A stretch of 23,333 bases of DNA from Flavobacteriales bacterium UBA1995 (GTDB lineage Bacteria > Bacteroidota > Bacteroidia > Flavobacteriales_D > Sanyastnellaceae): contig DDCX01000009.1 of the NCBI GenBank assembly GCA_002336475.1, forward strand, positions 1-23,333. The letters are read 5' to 3'. The translations under genes and the position numbers were made by a program. Below, piece after piece: positions 14,886 through 23,333 of this stretch (its first letter is position 1; every line of letters starts with the position of its first letter). Under the pieces are notes generated by a model. It did no database searches. It saw nothing but the letters and a program-made list of their open reading frames with translations, and had not been told where the DNA came from.

Positions 14886-17800
14886 CTAGCGGGCGTTGGT
14901 GATGTCGCCTGCGCGCAATCCTCCGATCAAACGCAGCACTTCCCAATGGGCCGAACTCCACTCTTGGTGGGCCGAGAGTTGGGCAGCCTCTGCCTGCAAA
15001 ACGGCCACGTCCAACCCGCGAAAATCAATCGCATTCAGCACACCGTCTCTGTAGCGGGAAGCCCCTATTTCGGCAGCCAAGCGCGCATTGTCCGTGCGCT
15101 GACCGGCCATGTCGTGGATGGCGGCGGCTGCAGCGCGTCGGTCCCAAGCCTGTGCCAGGGCATGCCGGGCCTCTGACTCGAGCCTGTCTCGTTCGAGACC
15201 CGCCATGTCTACCTGAATTTCGGCTTGTTGGATGGCGCGCCGGGTGGCACCGCCGTTGAACAGGTTGAAATTCAAGGTTAGAGCGGCTCCGTAGTTCGTG
15301 ACGTTGGTGGTCACATCGCCGTTGCGGTAGGGGTTAAAAAAGGCCGAATCGGGAATGAGCGAATTGGTCCCCACTGCCCCACGGTTGTTGCCCCAATTGG
15401 CCGTCAGGCCCACCACGGGATACAGCCTTGCCCTGGCTTGGCGAACGCCCGCCTCGGCGAGCTCGCGGGAAAGCACGGCATTGCGCAACGCTTGGTTTTG
15501 CGATGTCAACTCCGCCTGCAATGCCACCAGGTCCCCCTCCTCTGTGGGCTCAACGAGGGTTGAGGTGAGCGTCCACTTGGCCCCTTCTGGCTGTACCATC
15601 AGCAGGTTGAGGTTGCGCCGCGCCGCCCGGACTGCGGTCTGCTGACGCAACAGGGCTGTGCTGTCTGTGAGCAGTGCATTTTCGAACTGCAACCGGTCAA
15701 AAGTGCCTGCAGTGCCCAAGGCTGTCGCCGTCTCAATCCGCTTTAACCGCTGTCGGGTCAAGCCCAAAGCTGCGCGCAATACCCCGGCGCTCTTTTGCTG
15801 TACCAACAGCGCATCGTATGCGTTCATGACCGCCTGAACTGTAGACTCCACAAGGAGTTCCACATTGCCTTCGGCCTGCAAAGCCACGAGCCCCAGCCGG
15901 TCTTTGGCCGCAAACATGCCCATGCCATCGAACAGGGTCCACTGCAACTGCGCAGCCGGCGCGATGGCTTGAGACTGGGTGGCAATGGGAAGAAAAGTGC
16001 TGGGGTTGTCTGTTTGGTCGTTGACGGAAGCACTGGTGCCGAGGCTGACCCCCACCTGGGGCAATGCGCCCGCTGCACCCCAATCGTCTCCCGCCTCTGC
16101 CAGGTCTTGGTTGAGCCGGGCTACCCGGATGCCATAATGCCTTTCGAGTGCGGTGGCGATGGCCTGCTCACGCGACAAAGGCTCAGCCACGGGACCCGCT
16201 GCAGATTGGGCAGAAGCTGCCGCCCCTCCAAGGAGAGAAAATCCGAGCAACAGAGCCACGCCGAGGGCGTTGGATGACGGACCTTGAGAGAAACCCGCCT
16301 CCTCGCGTACCGCAGGCTCTGCCGCTTCGCGCGATGTCCAATCCCCCCGTTTAACCCACACCCAAGAACGGTGCAACGGATTGATCCACAGCAAGTAAAC
16401 AGGCAATAGGATCAGGATAATGACGGTAACGAAAAGCAGACCGAACGCCACTGAAATCGCCATGGGAATCAGGAATTGCGCCTGAAAACTCTTGTTGAGC
16501 ATCAGCGGGGTCAGGCCGGCCACCGTGGTAATGGAGGTAAGCAGGATGGGACGGAATCGGCTCATACCGGCGTCCCAAATGGCCGTGCGCAGTTCACTCC
16601 CTGCCTTCATGTTGCTGTTGAATGCGGCCACAAACACGAGGGCGTCGTTGACCAGGATGCCAATCAAAGCGATGAGGCCAAGAATGCTGAACAGGCTGAT
16701 CTGCGCCCCGAGCATCCAGTGGCCCAAGCTGATGCCGACCATGCCAAATGGGATCAATCCGAAGACGGCCAGCGCCTGCAGCGGCGACCGAAAGGCCAAA
16801 ATGACCACAAAAAGCATGAGGGCAAAAATGAGCGGCATGACCGCCGAGATGCTGCTTTGCGACTTGGCTTGCTCGCGGTTTTGCCCCTCATAGCTCGCCC
16901 GGATCGACGGATATTTGGCAAGGATGGCGGGGACCACATTGGCCTTGATGTCCGCATTGGCATCCGAAGCACTGACTTCGGGTCCAGCAAGGTCTGCACT
17001 CACTTGCACTTCACGGGCGCCATAGAGGCGGTTGATCGAAGTGATGCCATTGACGAGGGCCACATCGGCGATCTCCTCTAGGGGCACAAGCCCGCCCTCT
17101 GGTGTTCGGATGCGGAAGCGCTGCAAGTCAGACGCGGAATTGCGGTCCGCCTCATCCAGCCGAACCCAGACCCGTACTTCGTCTCGGCCCCGCTGAAGGC
17201 GCTGGACTTCACTGCCAAAGAAGCCTTCGCGCACTTGGGTCATGATGGAGGCGCGTGTCAGTCCCCACTGCATGGCCCGCGGCTTGGGCCGGATTTCGAG
17301 CTCCTTGAGTCCCTGTTGGTTGTTGTCGGTCACGTCTTTGAGGTCCTCGCGCTCAAGCATGGCGGTCTTGAGCTCATTTGTGGCGGCATTGAGGTCGTCG
17401 AGGTTGTTGCCCAACAGTGACACCGATACGGGACGACCAAACGGGGAGAAAGAGGCGAAACTCAGGTTCTCAGACCCATAGACGGTGCCCACGCGTTGCC
17501 GCACCATGGCACTGATGTCCATGGTCCGCATGTTCCGACGCTCACCGTCCAGCAGCTGAATGTTCAAGGTGCCCGTATGGGCATTTGGGCCAATGCGCTT
17601 GTCCACCGCCAGGACCATGTTCAGGCTGTCTTCCCGTTGGGCGCTCAACTCCCCGTTGACCTCCCAAACCACCTCCTCGATGCGGTCGAGTTCGACCTGT
17701 GTAACGCCTTCTCGCGTCCCACTGACCATGGACAGGCTCACGGTCAGGTTGTCGCCTTCAATGGGCGGAAAGAATGTCGTTTTGACCAGGCCACTGCCAA

Positions 17801-19439
17801 TCAGTCCAGGGACTGTAATCAGGAAAAGCGCCACAATGGTGCTAAAGGCGATCCAAGGCTGATCCAGGGCAAACCTGAGCACCGGACCGTACAGGCGGTC
17901 GCGTAAAAAAGCGAGCAGACCGCGCATGCTCCGCTCGACAGCATTGGGCTTGAAGTCGCGCCGGAGGGCCTTGCTGTGGCCCACGTGGGCGGGCAGAATG
18001 AGCGCGCCCTCGACCAAGCTAAACAACAGCGTGAGCATGATGACGGCGGCCATGTCTCCGAAGAAATCGCCGAGGGTGCCCTCGATAAAAAAGAAGGATG
18101 CAAAGGCCACCATGGTCGTGATGATGGCGGCAAATACAGCGGGCAGCACCTCCATGGTGCCCTCGATGGTCGCTTCGAGGCGGCTTTTCCCCATTTCGTA
18201 ATGCCGGTATATGTTTTCGGCAATGACGATGCCGTCGTCCACCAGGATTCCGATCACCAGGATCATTCCAAACAAGCTGATGACATTGATGGTCACCCCC
18301 ACCATGCCTGCGAATATGAACATGCCGGCAAAGGAGACAGGGATGGCCAATGCCACCCAAAAGGCCAAGCGGATGTTGAGAAACAAGGCGAGCAGGATCA
18401 CGACCAAGATGAAGCCAACCACCCCATTGTTGACCAGCAGGTCGATCCGTTGGTTCAGGACCACAGAGCTGTCGCGGATGACATCCAGCTGAAGGCCGGT
18501 GCCTACTTCTTGGGCCTGTGCATTGTAAGCCGCCATGTATTGGCGCACGAGTTCGGTGACATCGAGTATGCTTTCTGTGGTGAGGTTGTTGACCGTGACC
18601 ACTGCAGCTGGACGGCCATTGAACCAATTGCGCGAAGGGTCGTTGTCGGCCCATCGGTCCCGCACTTCGGCCACTTCTGAGAGGCGCACATAGCCCCCTT
18701 CGGCATCGGCGCGCAATACAACGTCCCCCAGCGCTTGGGCATCGTAACCCCGAAACCTGCCGCGCAGGATGAGCTCCTCCCGGTCCGTTTTGAGCCGTCC
18801 CCCTGTCGTCTCGATGTTGGCAGCGCGGATGGCGGCCCCCACCTCGCCGATCGTCAGGTTGAGTTCGGACAGGCGGTCTGCCTGAACCGTCACTTCGATT
18901 TCCTCTCCTGGAAACCCGCTGAGCGACACCTGACTGATGCCCTCCAAGGCGCGCAGGTCTTGCTCGATGCGTCGCGCTTCGGTTTTCAATGCGCGCAGGT
19001 CATCTACACCCGTCACAGCAAAGGTGATGGACACCCCAATTGATTCCTGCTTGAATACAATGGGTGGCTCCATCCCGACAGGAAAAGACGCAATCCGGTC
19101 GACGGCGTTTTTTACGTCTTGAAGAATTTCGTCGGTTTCGTTTTCGTTGATGACCGTCACCGTAATGCTGCCTGCATTTTCTGAGCAGACGGACTTGACC
19201 TGATCAAGCCCTGCAATGCCCTGCAGGTTCTCCTCGATCTTGGCCACAATCCCCTCCTCAATTTCTGCCGGTGAAGCACCTGGATAGATGACCTGAACTT
19301 GGATGACCTTGGACTCTGTGACGGGGAAGAAATTGCTTTTCATCCCATTCATGCCCACCCAACCCGCGGCGAGCAGGGCGAAAACGAGCAGGTCGCCCAG
19401 CAGGTTGTACTTGACGAAAGTTTGGATCAGATGGCGCAT
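14886..19439 (-). CDS. RND efflux permease fused to TolC-type outer-membrane factor
   Basis: One uninterrupted 1517-residue frame. Residues 1-1020 are a full RND permease of the HAE/AcrB-CzcA superfamily: first helix at about 12-33, the SPAEIEEGI porter motif at 56-64, a second helix block from about 336, the proton-relay Asp pair D401-D402 in ILVDDGIVIAEN, and the second half with NDALVFVAAFN at 931-941 and a last helix ending near 1019. Residues 1021-1056 are a basic, polar cytoplasmic linker. Residues 1057-1077 look like a signal peptide (ALGVALLLGFSLLGG core, A-S-A end). Residues about 1085-1517 are a full-length TolC-family protein with long helical stretches and two barrel-strand segments (QLQWTLFDG, LTLNFNLFNGG). 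RND permeases end in the cytoplasm, so the added segment is correctly oriented to export the TolC part. RND-TolC fusions are known in Bacteroidota. The adaptor gene lies 14 bases upstream. Substrate (drug, metal, bile-like compound) is unknown. Confidence 0.93.
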   Translation of the reverse strand: MRHLIQTFVKYNLLGDLLVFALLAAGWVGMNGMKSNFFPVTESKVIQVQVIYPGASPAEIEEGIVAKIEENLQGIAGLDQVKSVCSENAGSITVTVINENETDEILQDVKNAVDRIASFPVGMEPPIVFKQESIGVSITFAVTGVDDLRALKTEARRIEQDLRALEGISQVSLSGFPGEEIEVTVQADRLSELNLTIGEVGAAIRAANIETTGGRLKTDREELILRGRFRGYDAQALGDVVLRADAEGGYVRLSEVAEVRDRWADNDPSRNWFNGRPAAVVTVNNLTTESILDVTELVRQYMAAYNAQAQEVGTGLQLDVIRDSSVVLNQRIDLLVNNGVVGFILVVILLALFLNIRLAFWVALAIPVSFAGMFIFAGMVGVTINVISLFGMILVIGILVDDGIVIAENIYRHYEMGKSRLEATIEGTMEVLPAVFAAIITTMVAFASFFFIEGTLGDFFGDMAAVIMLTLLFSLVEGALILPAHVGHSKALRRDFKPNAVERSMRGLLAFLRDRLYGPVLRFALDQPWIAFSTIVALFLITVPGLIGSGLVKTTFFPPIEGDNLTVSLSMVSGTREGVTQVELDRIEEVVWEVNGELSAQREDSLNMVLAVDKRIGPNAHTGTLNIQLLDGERRNMRTMDISAMVRQRVGTVYGSENLSFASFSPFGRPVSVSLLGNNLDDLNAATNELKTAMLEREDLKDVTDNNQQGLKELEIRPKPRAMQWGLTRASIMTQVREGFFGSEVQRLQRGRDEVRVWVRLDEADRNSASDLQRFRIRTPEGGLVPLEEIADVALVNGITSINRLYGAREVQVSADLAGPEVSASDANADIKANVVPAILAKYPSIRASYEGQNREQAKSQSSISAVMPLIFALMLFVVILAFRSPLQALAVFGLIPFGMVGISLGHWMLGAQISLFSILGLIALIGILVNDALVFVAAFNSNMKAGSELRTAIWDAGMSRFRPILLTSITTVAGLTPLMLNKSFQAQFLIPMAISVAFGLLFVTVIILILLPVYLLWINPLHRSWVWVKRGDWTSREAAEPAVREEAGFSQGPSSNALGVALLLGFSLLGGAAASAQSAAGPVAEPLSREQAIATALERHYGIRVARLNQDLAEAGDDWGAAGALPQVGVSLGTSASVNDQTDNPSTFLPIATQSQAIAPAAQLQWTLFDGMGMFAAKDRLGLVALQAEGNVELLVESTVQAVMNAYDALLVQQKSAGVLRAALGLTRQRLKRIETATALGTAGTFDRLQFENALLTDSTALLRQQTAVRAARRNLNLLMVQPEGAKWTLTSTLVEPTEEGDLVALQAELTSQNQALRNAVLSRELAEAGVRQARARLYPVVGLTANWGNNRGAVGTNSLIPDSAFFNPYRNGDVTTNVTNYGAALTLNFNLFNGGATRRAIQQAEIQVDMAGLERDRLESEARHALAQAWDRRAAAAAIHDMAGQRTDNARLAAEIGASRYRDGVLNAIDFRGLDVAVLQAEAAQLSAHQEWSSAHWEVLRLIGGLRAGDITNAR

Positions 19440-19453
19440 GGCTCGGTGCGGAC

Positions 19454-20575
19454 TTAACGGTTGACGACCTCTACGAGCAAGCCCTCATGGGCTCCGGATA
19501 TCGGTTCAGCGAGCAACGCCGTACCTGGATTGACCCCTCCTACCAGGACGCGGTCTCCATCGCGGTGCAGCACATCTACTGGCATTGAAACCAGCTTTCC
19601 CTCGCTGACGGCAAAGACCTCATCTCCTTTGAGCAGCGCTGCGTCAAGCTCGAGTGCCGATGTCATTGGGTCCAGGGAAATGGCGCCGCTGAGGTAGCGG
19701 CCATCGCGCAAGGAGTGGCCCTCTGTGGCCCTGACCTCGCAGTAAACGCTGGTGGACTGGGTGGAAGGGTCCACCGTTCCAGCAATGCGGGACACCTCGC
19801 CCCGCGCTACTGCAGCACCGTCGGCGCCGAACAGCTCTACCTCATTCCCGATGCTGAGCTTATCGAGGTGACGCGCATGCACCGCTGACTTAACCTCAAA
19901 CCTCTGTGTTCCCACCAATGTACCCAATGGCTGACCGGTCCTGACCATGGACCCCGGCTGAACGGAAGCTCCAGTAATCACTCCGTCAAAAGGTGCCTGC
20001 AGGGAGAATTTTGAAAGCCGCTCTTCAGCGGCCTGAACGGCGTGGTGGCCCGAGATGATGCCCCGTCCAGTCAGGTATAAACGCTCGCGGTCCGAAGTCG
20101 GTTCTGGCAATGGAAGCAGCTTGTTGGCCACGTCCAAGTCTCGAACGTAAGCCTGCCAGACGTCAGCGCGCTCCGGAAAATCCAGTTGGAGATCGGCAAG
20201 AGAACCCGCGAGCAATTGGAGCCATTGGCTGCGTTGAGCCAGCAGATTGGCGCGGGTCTCAGTGTCATCTATGCGCAGCATGACTTCACCTGAGCGGTAG
20301 CGTTCCCCTTCACGAAATTCTTTGCCTCCCACGGGCAGCATACCACTGACCTCAGAAAGCACGGTCATGCGGTTCAATGCTTGGACCCTGCCTTCGATGC
20401 CCACGTTGGGGACCACCGTGTCAGGGAAAGCTGGGGCAACCTTTACAGCCCTTGCAACAGCTGGACGGGGCTTTACAGGAGGCGTCTCCTTCATCCCAAT
20501 CAGCCCATTCATGGCGAAAATTCCAAAGGCCAAAATGGCCGCGCCCGCGAGGGCCCTTAAAACACTTTTGATCAT
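19454..20575 (-). CDS. RND periplasmic adaptor (membrane fusion protein, HlyD/AcrA family)
   Basis: A 373-residue protein from ATG 20575. A TTG 57 bases earlier is in frame, but it would run through a strong inverted repeat and add a Cys/His-rich leader before the anchor helix. The helix at about residues 6-27 (VLRALAGAAILAFGIFAM) anchors the protein in the inner membrane. The rest has the adaptor layout: a strand-rich start (VEGRV-like IEGRVQALNRMTVLSEVSG), a lipoyl-type half-motif, a helical hairpin of only about 100 residues (LLAQRSQWLQLLAGS ... AAEERLSKFSL), the second lipoyl half (LQAPFDGVITGASVQPGSMVRTGQPL) and beta-barrel plus membrane-proximal domains. It connects the permease to the outer-membrane channel. 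The next gene encodes both permease and channel 14 bases downstream, so the two genes supply a complete pump. Confidence 0.93.
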   Translation of the reverse strand: MIKSVLRALAGAAILAFGIFAMNGLIGMKETPPVKPRPAVARAVKVAPAFPDTVVPNVGIEGRVQALNRMTVLSEVSGMLPVGGKEFREGERYRSGEVMLRIDDTETRANLLAQRSQWLQLLAGSLADLQLDFPERADVWQAYVRDLDVANKLLPLPEPTSDRERLYLTGRGIISGHHAVQAAEERLSKFSLQAPFDGVITGASVQPGSMVRTGQPLGTLVGTQRFEVKSAVHARHLDKLSIGNEVELFGADGAAVARGEVSRIAGTVDPSTQSTSVYCEVRATEGHSLRDGRYLSGAISLDPMTSALELDAALLKGDEVFAVSEGKLVSMPVDVLHRDGDRVLVGGVNPGTALLAEPISGAHEGLLVEVVNR

Positions 20576-20576
20576 G

Positions 20577-20659
20577 GTGCAGTGGTCACATTCCGGGTAC
20601 GAATGCTTTTTAAACCGGAATGAACTGCACAAAGTTCACTCAAAATCTCCTCCACTCAA
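20577..20659 (-). promoter_or_regulatory. promoter-like boxes and overlapping inverted repeats before efflux operon
   Basis: On the minus strand, TTG (20657-20659) and GAACTTTG (20630-20637) are 19 bases apart and resemble the Bacteroidota -33 and -7 (TAnnTTTG) boxes, with one mismatch in the latter. TGAACT-N6-AGTTCA (20621-20638) is a perfect inverted repeat covering the -7 box. Just downstream, CATTCCGG-N18-CCGGAATG (20589-20622) is a perfect eight-base inverted repeat. It is extended by GTGCAGT (20624-20630) pairing with ACTGCAC (20577-20583), whose last base is one base from the adaptor ATG. The -33 box overlaps the stop of the upstream gene. Arrangement suits a repressor-controlled efflux operon or a leader hairpin masking the start. 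The repeats are seen; the function is inferred. Confidence 0.5.
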
Positions 20660-23328
20660 TGGACGACAAGGAGACTTTGTGCGGCCTGTTCCCCTGCCGC
20701 TGTTAAATGCAACTGATAGAGTCCTGCCGGGATGTTGGACACATCAAAAGAAACCACACAGTCGGCACCAGGATGGGCATCGGTCGTTCCGAGATCGCGG
20801 ACCTTCTGTCCGGCCATATCCAACACTGCCGCGTGCACGCGGAGCGGCTCTTCCACTGCGAACCGCAGCACGACGTCGCCGGCCGCAGGATTGGGAGACA
20901 GCCCCGTCATTTGAATGTGACCCGTGCGGCCCTGTGGCAGAGCCTCTGTGCGGTCTGCCGTTCCGCCTTCCAATTCTGGACAAGGGTCACCAGAAGACTG
21001 CACTTGGTAACTGAACGTTGTGGTGTTGCCTGCGCAATCCGTCGCCGTGTATGTTCGGGTCACCGTAAAGGGCAAACAGCACTCGATTTCTCCGTGCAAA
21101 TCGCCACAGCATTGGATGTCGGTCGCAACGACAATACCATTGTCCACCACATCTCCCGAATAGGTCAGGGTGCTGCCGAAGCCGTAACCCGCATTGTGTT
21201 GGTTGGCCCCTTCACCCACTTGCGTGCCGTAGAACTTGCTCTCGGGATGATGCGACAAGGTCAAAGCGGACCCTGCATATTCCCCCCAACCGGTGAGGGT
21301 ACCCTGATCCAAGATGTAATACATCCAATTTTGGGCCTGAGAAAGGTCCGCACAGGCCCCTTTAAAGCCAGAAGGAACGCCACGGTTGTTCCACCCCACC
21401 CAATCCAGGCCCTCGTTGAAATGAGCGGTGATGTCGAACCCCGCATTGGGGTTGTCCAAGGCCATCACGGACCAGGTCAAGCTCCAGGTGGCGTCGTCGA
21501 ACACCTGCACTTCCCCCACCCCCATGCCGGTGAAGTAGGCCACCTGCTCGTCCGACCCTGGAAAGCAAAACAAGCGAAGTGCGTGGGTGGTGTCGCCTTC
21601 GCAGGTCAGTCCATTCTCAAAGGGGTCGGGTTGCTGGGCTGCGCAAGCCTGCTGGGCGCCGGGGACCGGGGCATATCCGCTGGTCGCGGTTTCACTGTAG
21701 ACGACGGTCGCTCCACAATTGTCAGAAACGGTCACCAGACAAGGCGGTGGCAATGTCACGGATCCATCTGAGGAGCAACAGGCTTCGATGACATCGCCGT
21801 TGGCCAGTCCACAGGTATTTACAAATACAGGCGCTTCCGAATCTGTCACCGTGATGGTCTGCACGCATGCCGCCATGACGGAGTTTCCGCAAGCATCTGT
21901 GGCGGTGGCCGTCCACGTCCGCTCCACCACGGTCTGGCCATTGCATGGGGAGGACACTTGGTCCTCAAACGTGACCTCCACCGTTGGAATGGGGTCCAAC
22001 GCATCGTTGGCCGCGGCGGTGGCTTCTCCATAGAGCTGCAATTCCAACGGGTCATTGCAACCGCCATCAAAGGTCAGCTGGGTATCTGGCGGACACACCA
22101 ACTCCATGGTCGGGGCAGTGTAATCGGGGAACACAATGGCCTGCTCGCATGAAGCTGAATTGCCGCAGGCGTCCGTGGCCGTCCACACCCTCAAGATGCC
22201 CTCCGCATTTTCTTGAGAAAGTGCCAGGGCCGCATCTGAATAGGTCACGACGACCGTTCCGCAGGCGTCCGTGGCAGTCGCCAAACCTGTTGAGGCCGGA
22301 TGGGGCGCATCGCCGCAGCCCAACTCCACATCAGGGGGACAAGCGATCACCGGTGCCGCAGTGTCGCTCAGCAAGAGCGTTTGAGTGCAAGACAATGTGG
22401 TGTCAAAATCCGCCTGAGACCATTGTGCTGAGAAGGTGCGGACCACGGTGATTGGACAGCTTCCAAAGGTGATGTCAGACCAGGTCCATGACACCGAGGG
22501 GATGACCGTATCACAGGTCAAAAGTCCAGAGGCCACCTCGGTCGAACAGCAGGTGTAGGTGACTTCAGGCAGGCCCAGGGTCAGCGCCGAGGTATCTGCA
22601 CCCGCATGGCAGGCCAACGTCACTTCATCCGGACAGCTCACCTCCAAAATGCAGGTGGGTCCGCAATCATTGCCCCCATCTCCGTCGTCTTCGTCCTCGT
22701 CTTCGTCAGTCTCACATCCTGGCCAAATCAGGTCATCGGTGACCCCTTCACCGTCAACAAAAGCTTCATTGAACTGCGTCAAGGCTTCCACCAAGTCAGA
22801 AAGAGTACCCGAAGAGGCCATGCAGCCTCCGATGATCAAATCTGCTGTATCCATGACGGCTTCTACAGACCATCCAGCATAAGGCCCCTCAGAGAAAACA
22901 AGTTCCTGCAGACCTGTTTCAGCAGCTCCGAACCCCCCATCAATGGCATCGAACCCCAGCGACAATTTGGCCGCCAAGAGCTGCCCTGAAAGCACTCCGG
23001 CTGCACCCGTTGGGTTTTCCGCGTCAAAACTGAAAACAGAAGCAGGGCCACCTTGGGGCAGGAATGCTGCAACACTTGCTGCATCTGCGAACGACCATTG
23101 GTATCCATCGCCACAACCCAAAGTGACACCTTCGGGAAAAGCCGCATTGAATTGGGCCTGGAGGTAACAACCGGGATTTGAACCCGAGCATTCCGCAATG
23201 CCCCACCCCCCTTGGGTCTGGGTTCGAAAATCACCAGGCTCGAATGGGGGACAAGGGCTCTGCGCCCTGATCCCAACGCATGACCAAATCCACAAGAACA
23301 TGACAGCTCCTGTCGTACGGGGCACCAT
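20656..23328 (-). CDS. large secreted modular protein with HYR-like repeats and T9SS sorting domain
   Basis: An 890-residue frame from ATG 23328, five bases from the window edge; codons before it are open, so a slightly longer start cannot be excluded (Met10 is another option). Residues 1-23 look like a signal peptide (IRAQ). Residues about 26-205 are a domain seen in other secreted bacterial proteins (TQTQGGWGIAEC ... NPGCYLQAQF ... VLSGQLLAAKL), for which I know no function. Residues 206-219 are an acidic E/D-rich linker. Residues about 226-500 contain three HYR/Ig-like units (VSCPDEVTLAC, IACPPDVELGCGD, LVCPPDTQLTF; closing TATDACGN twice). Residues about 565-735 form a Trp/Tyr-rich domain, and 745-780 hold part of another Cys-rich unit. 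Residues about 806-890 are a T9SS sorting domain (LSPNPAAGD, PAGLYQLHL). It is a probable surface adhesin or structural protein; ligand unknown. Confidence 0.85.
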   Translation of the reverse strand: MVPRTTGAVMFLWIWSCVGIRAQSPCPPFEPGDFRTQTQGGWGIAECSGSNPGCYLQAQFNAAFPEGVTLGCGDGYQWSFADAASVAAFLPQGGPASVFSFDAENPTGAAGVLSGQLLAAKLSLGFDAIDGGFGAAETGLQELVFSEGPYAGWSVEAVMDTADLIIGGCMASSGTLSDLVEALTQFNEAFVDGEGVTDDLIWPGCETDEDEDEDDGDGGNDCGPTCILEVSCPDEVTLACHAGADTSALTLGLPEVTYTCCSTEVASGLLTCDTVIPSVSWTWSDITFGSCPITVVRTFSAQWSQADFDTTLSCTQTLLLSDTAAPVIACPPDVELGCGDAPHPASTGLATATDACGTVVVTYSDAALALSQENAEGILRVWTATDACGNSASCEQAIVFPDYTAPTMELVCPPDTQLTFDGGCNDPLELQLYGEATAAANDALDPIPTVEVTFEDQVSSPCNGQTVVERTWTATATDACGNSVMAACVQTITVTDSEAPVFVNTCGLANGDVIEACCSSDGSVTLPPPCLVTVSDNCGATVVYSETATSGYAPVPGAQQACAAQQPDPFENGLTCEGDTTHALRLFCFPGSDEQVAYFTGMGVGEVQVFDDATWSLTWSVMALDNPNAGFDITAHFNEGLDWVGWNNRGVPSGFKGACADLSQAQNWMYYILDQGTLTGWGEYAGSALTLSHHPESKFYGTQVGEGANQHNAGYGFGSTLTYSGDVVDNGIVVATDIQCCGDLHGEIECCLPFTVTRTYTATDCAGNTTTFSYQVQSSGDPCPELEGGTADRTEALPQGRTGHIQMTGLSPNPAAGDVVLRFAVEEPLRVHAAVLDMAGQKVRDLGTTDAHPGADCVVSFDVSNIPAGLYQLHLTAAGEQAAQSLLVVH

Positions 23329-23333
23329 CAGGT

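Noticed and set aside
16200..16400. Possible boundary of two separate genes (permease and TolC) mis-joined by a sequencing error
   Set aside because: The frame is continuous, the linker has normal composition and there is no ATG between the last permease helix and the TolC part. The hydrophobic segment is also correctly oriented for export. Kept as one gene, with the doubt noted in the finding.
16476..18680. Several plus-strand open frames across the permease region
   Set aside because: Composition is His/Asp/Gln-rich in the pattern of an antisense reading of membrane helices. The minus-strand RND motifs are complete.
20071..20632. TTG at 20632 as an earlier start for the adaptor protein
   Set aside because: It would place the start inside the inverted repeats and add a Cys/His-rich leader before the membrane anchor. 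ATG 20575 gives a normal adaptor N-terminus.
1..23333. RNA genes, CRISPR arrays, insertion sequences, integrase sites, toxin-antitoxin or defence genes
   Set aside because: Reading both strands showed no tRNA-like cloverleaf, no regularly spaced repeats, no transposase or integrase motifs and no terminal inverted repeats with target duplications.

Overview
The window looks like chromosome of a GC-rich member of the Bacteroidota, most likely a Flavobacteriales-type free-living or marine lineage. The support is indirect but consistent. Four secreted proteins carry C-terminal domains that look like type IX secretion (T9SS) sorting domains. Two genes encode FISUMP domains. Calcium-binding-like GCTDPxAxNY repeats occur in two proteins. 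Start codons lack Shine-Dalgarno sequences, and several starts are preceded by a TTTG element like the 3' half of the Bacteroidota -7 box (TAnnTTTG). No rRNA, tRNA, CRISPR array, insertion sequence or phage gene was seen. The exact taxon cannot be read from this window alone.

Layout. Positions 1-1899 hold two convergent FISUMP-domain genes, one cut by the left edge, with a short GC-rich ORF between them. Positions 2063-4390 hold a divergent pair: a lipoprotein-type isoaspartyl peptidase/asparaginase (-) and an alginate-export-family outer-membrane protein (+), separated by a 14-bp perfect palindrome. Positions 4440-5951 encode a secreted PHB-depolymerase-like esterase. Positions 6231-8389 (-) hold an Omp85/BamA-like barrel and an unrecognised exported protein. 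Positions 8592-9011 (+) hold a small three-helix membrane protein, and 9040-10707 (-) a DEAD-box RNA helicase with a basic aromatic/glycine tail. Positions 10839-13190 (+) encode a large secreted metallophosphoesterase, 13213-13680 (-) a small lipoprotein, and 13843-14865 (+) a secreted DUF1028 (Ntn-hydrolase-like) protein. Positions 14886-20575 (-) are an efflux operon. Positions 20656-23328 (-) encode a large modular T9SS cargo protein reaching almost to the right edge.

How the genes relate. Genes alternate strands and most look like single transcription units. The envelope and secretome dominate: lipoproteins, outer-membrane barrels and T9SS cargo, though no T9SS machinery gene lies here. 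The one clear multi-gene unit is the efflux operon. It encodes a periplasmic adaptor followed 14 bp later by a single 1517-residue polypeptide that joins a complete RND permease to a complete TolC-type outer-membrane factor. The junction contains what looks like an internal signal peptide with an A-S-A cleavage site, so the whole tripartite pump may come from two genes, with the outer-membrane part released by signal peptidase. The operon is preceded by a promoter-like pair of boxes embedded in overlapping inverted repeats that end one base before the adaptor start codon. This polyprotein and its leader are the most interesting objects in the window.

No gene-free stretch exceeds 300 bases. 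The longest, 5952-6230, is described below.
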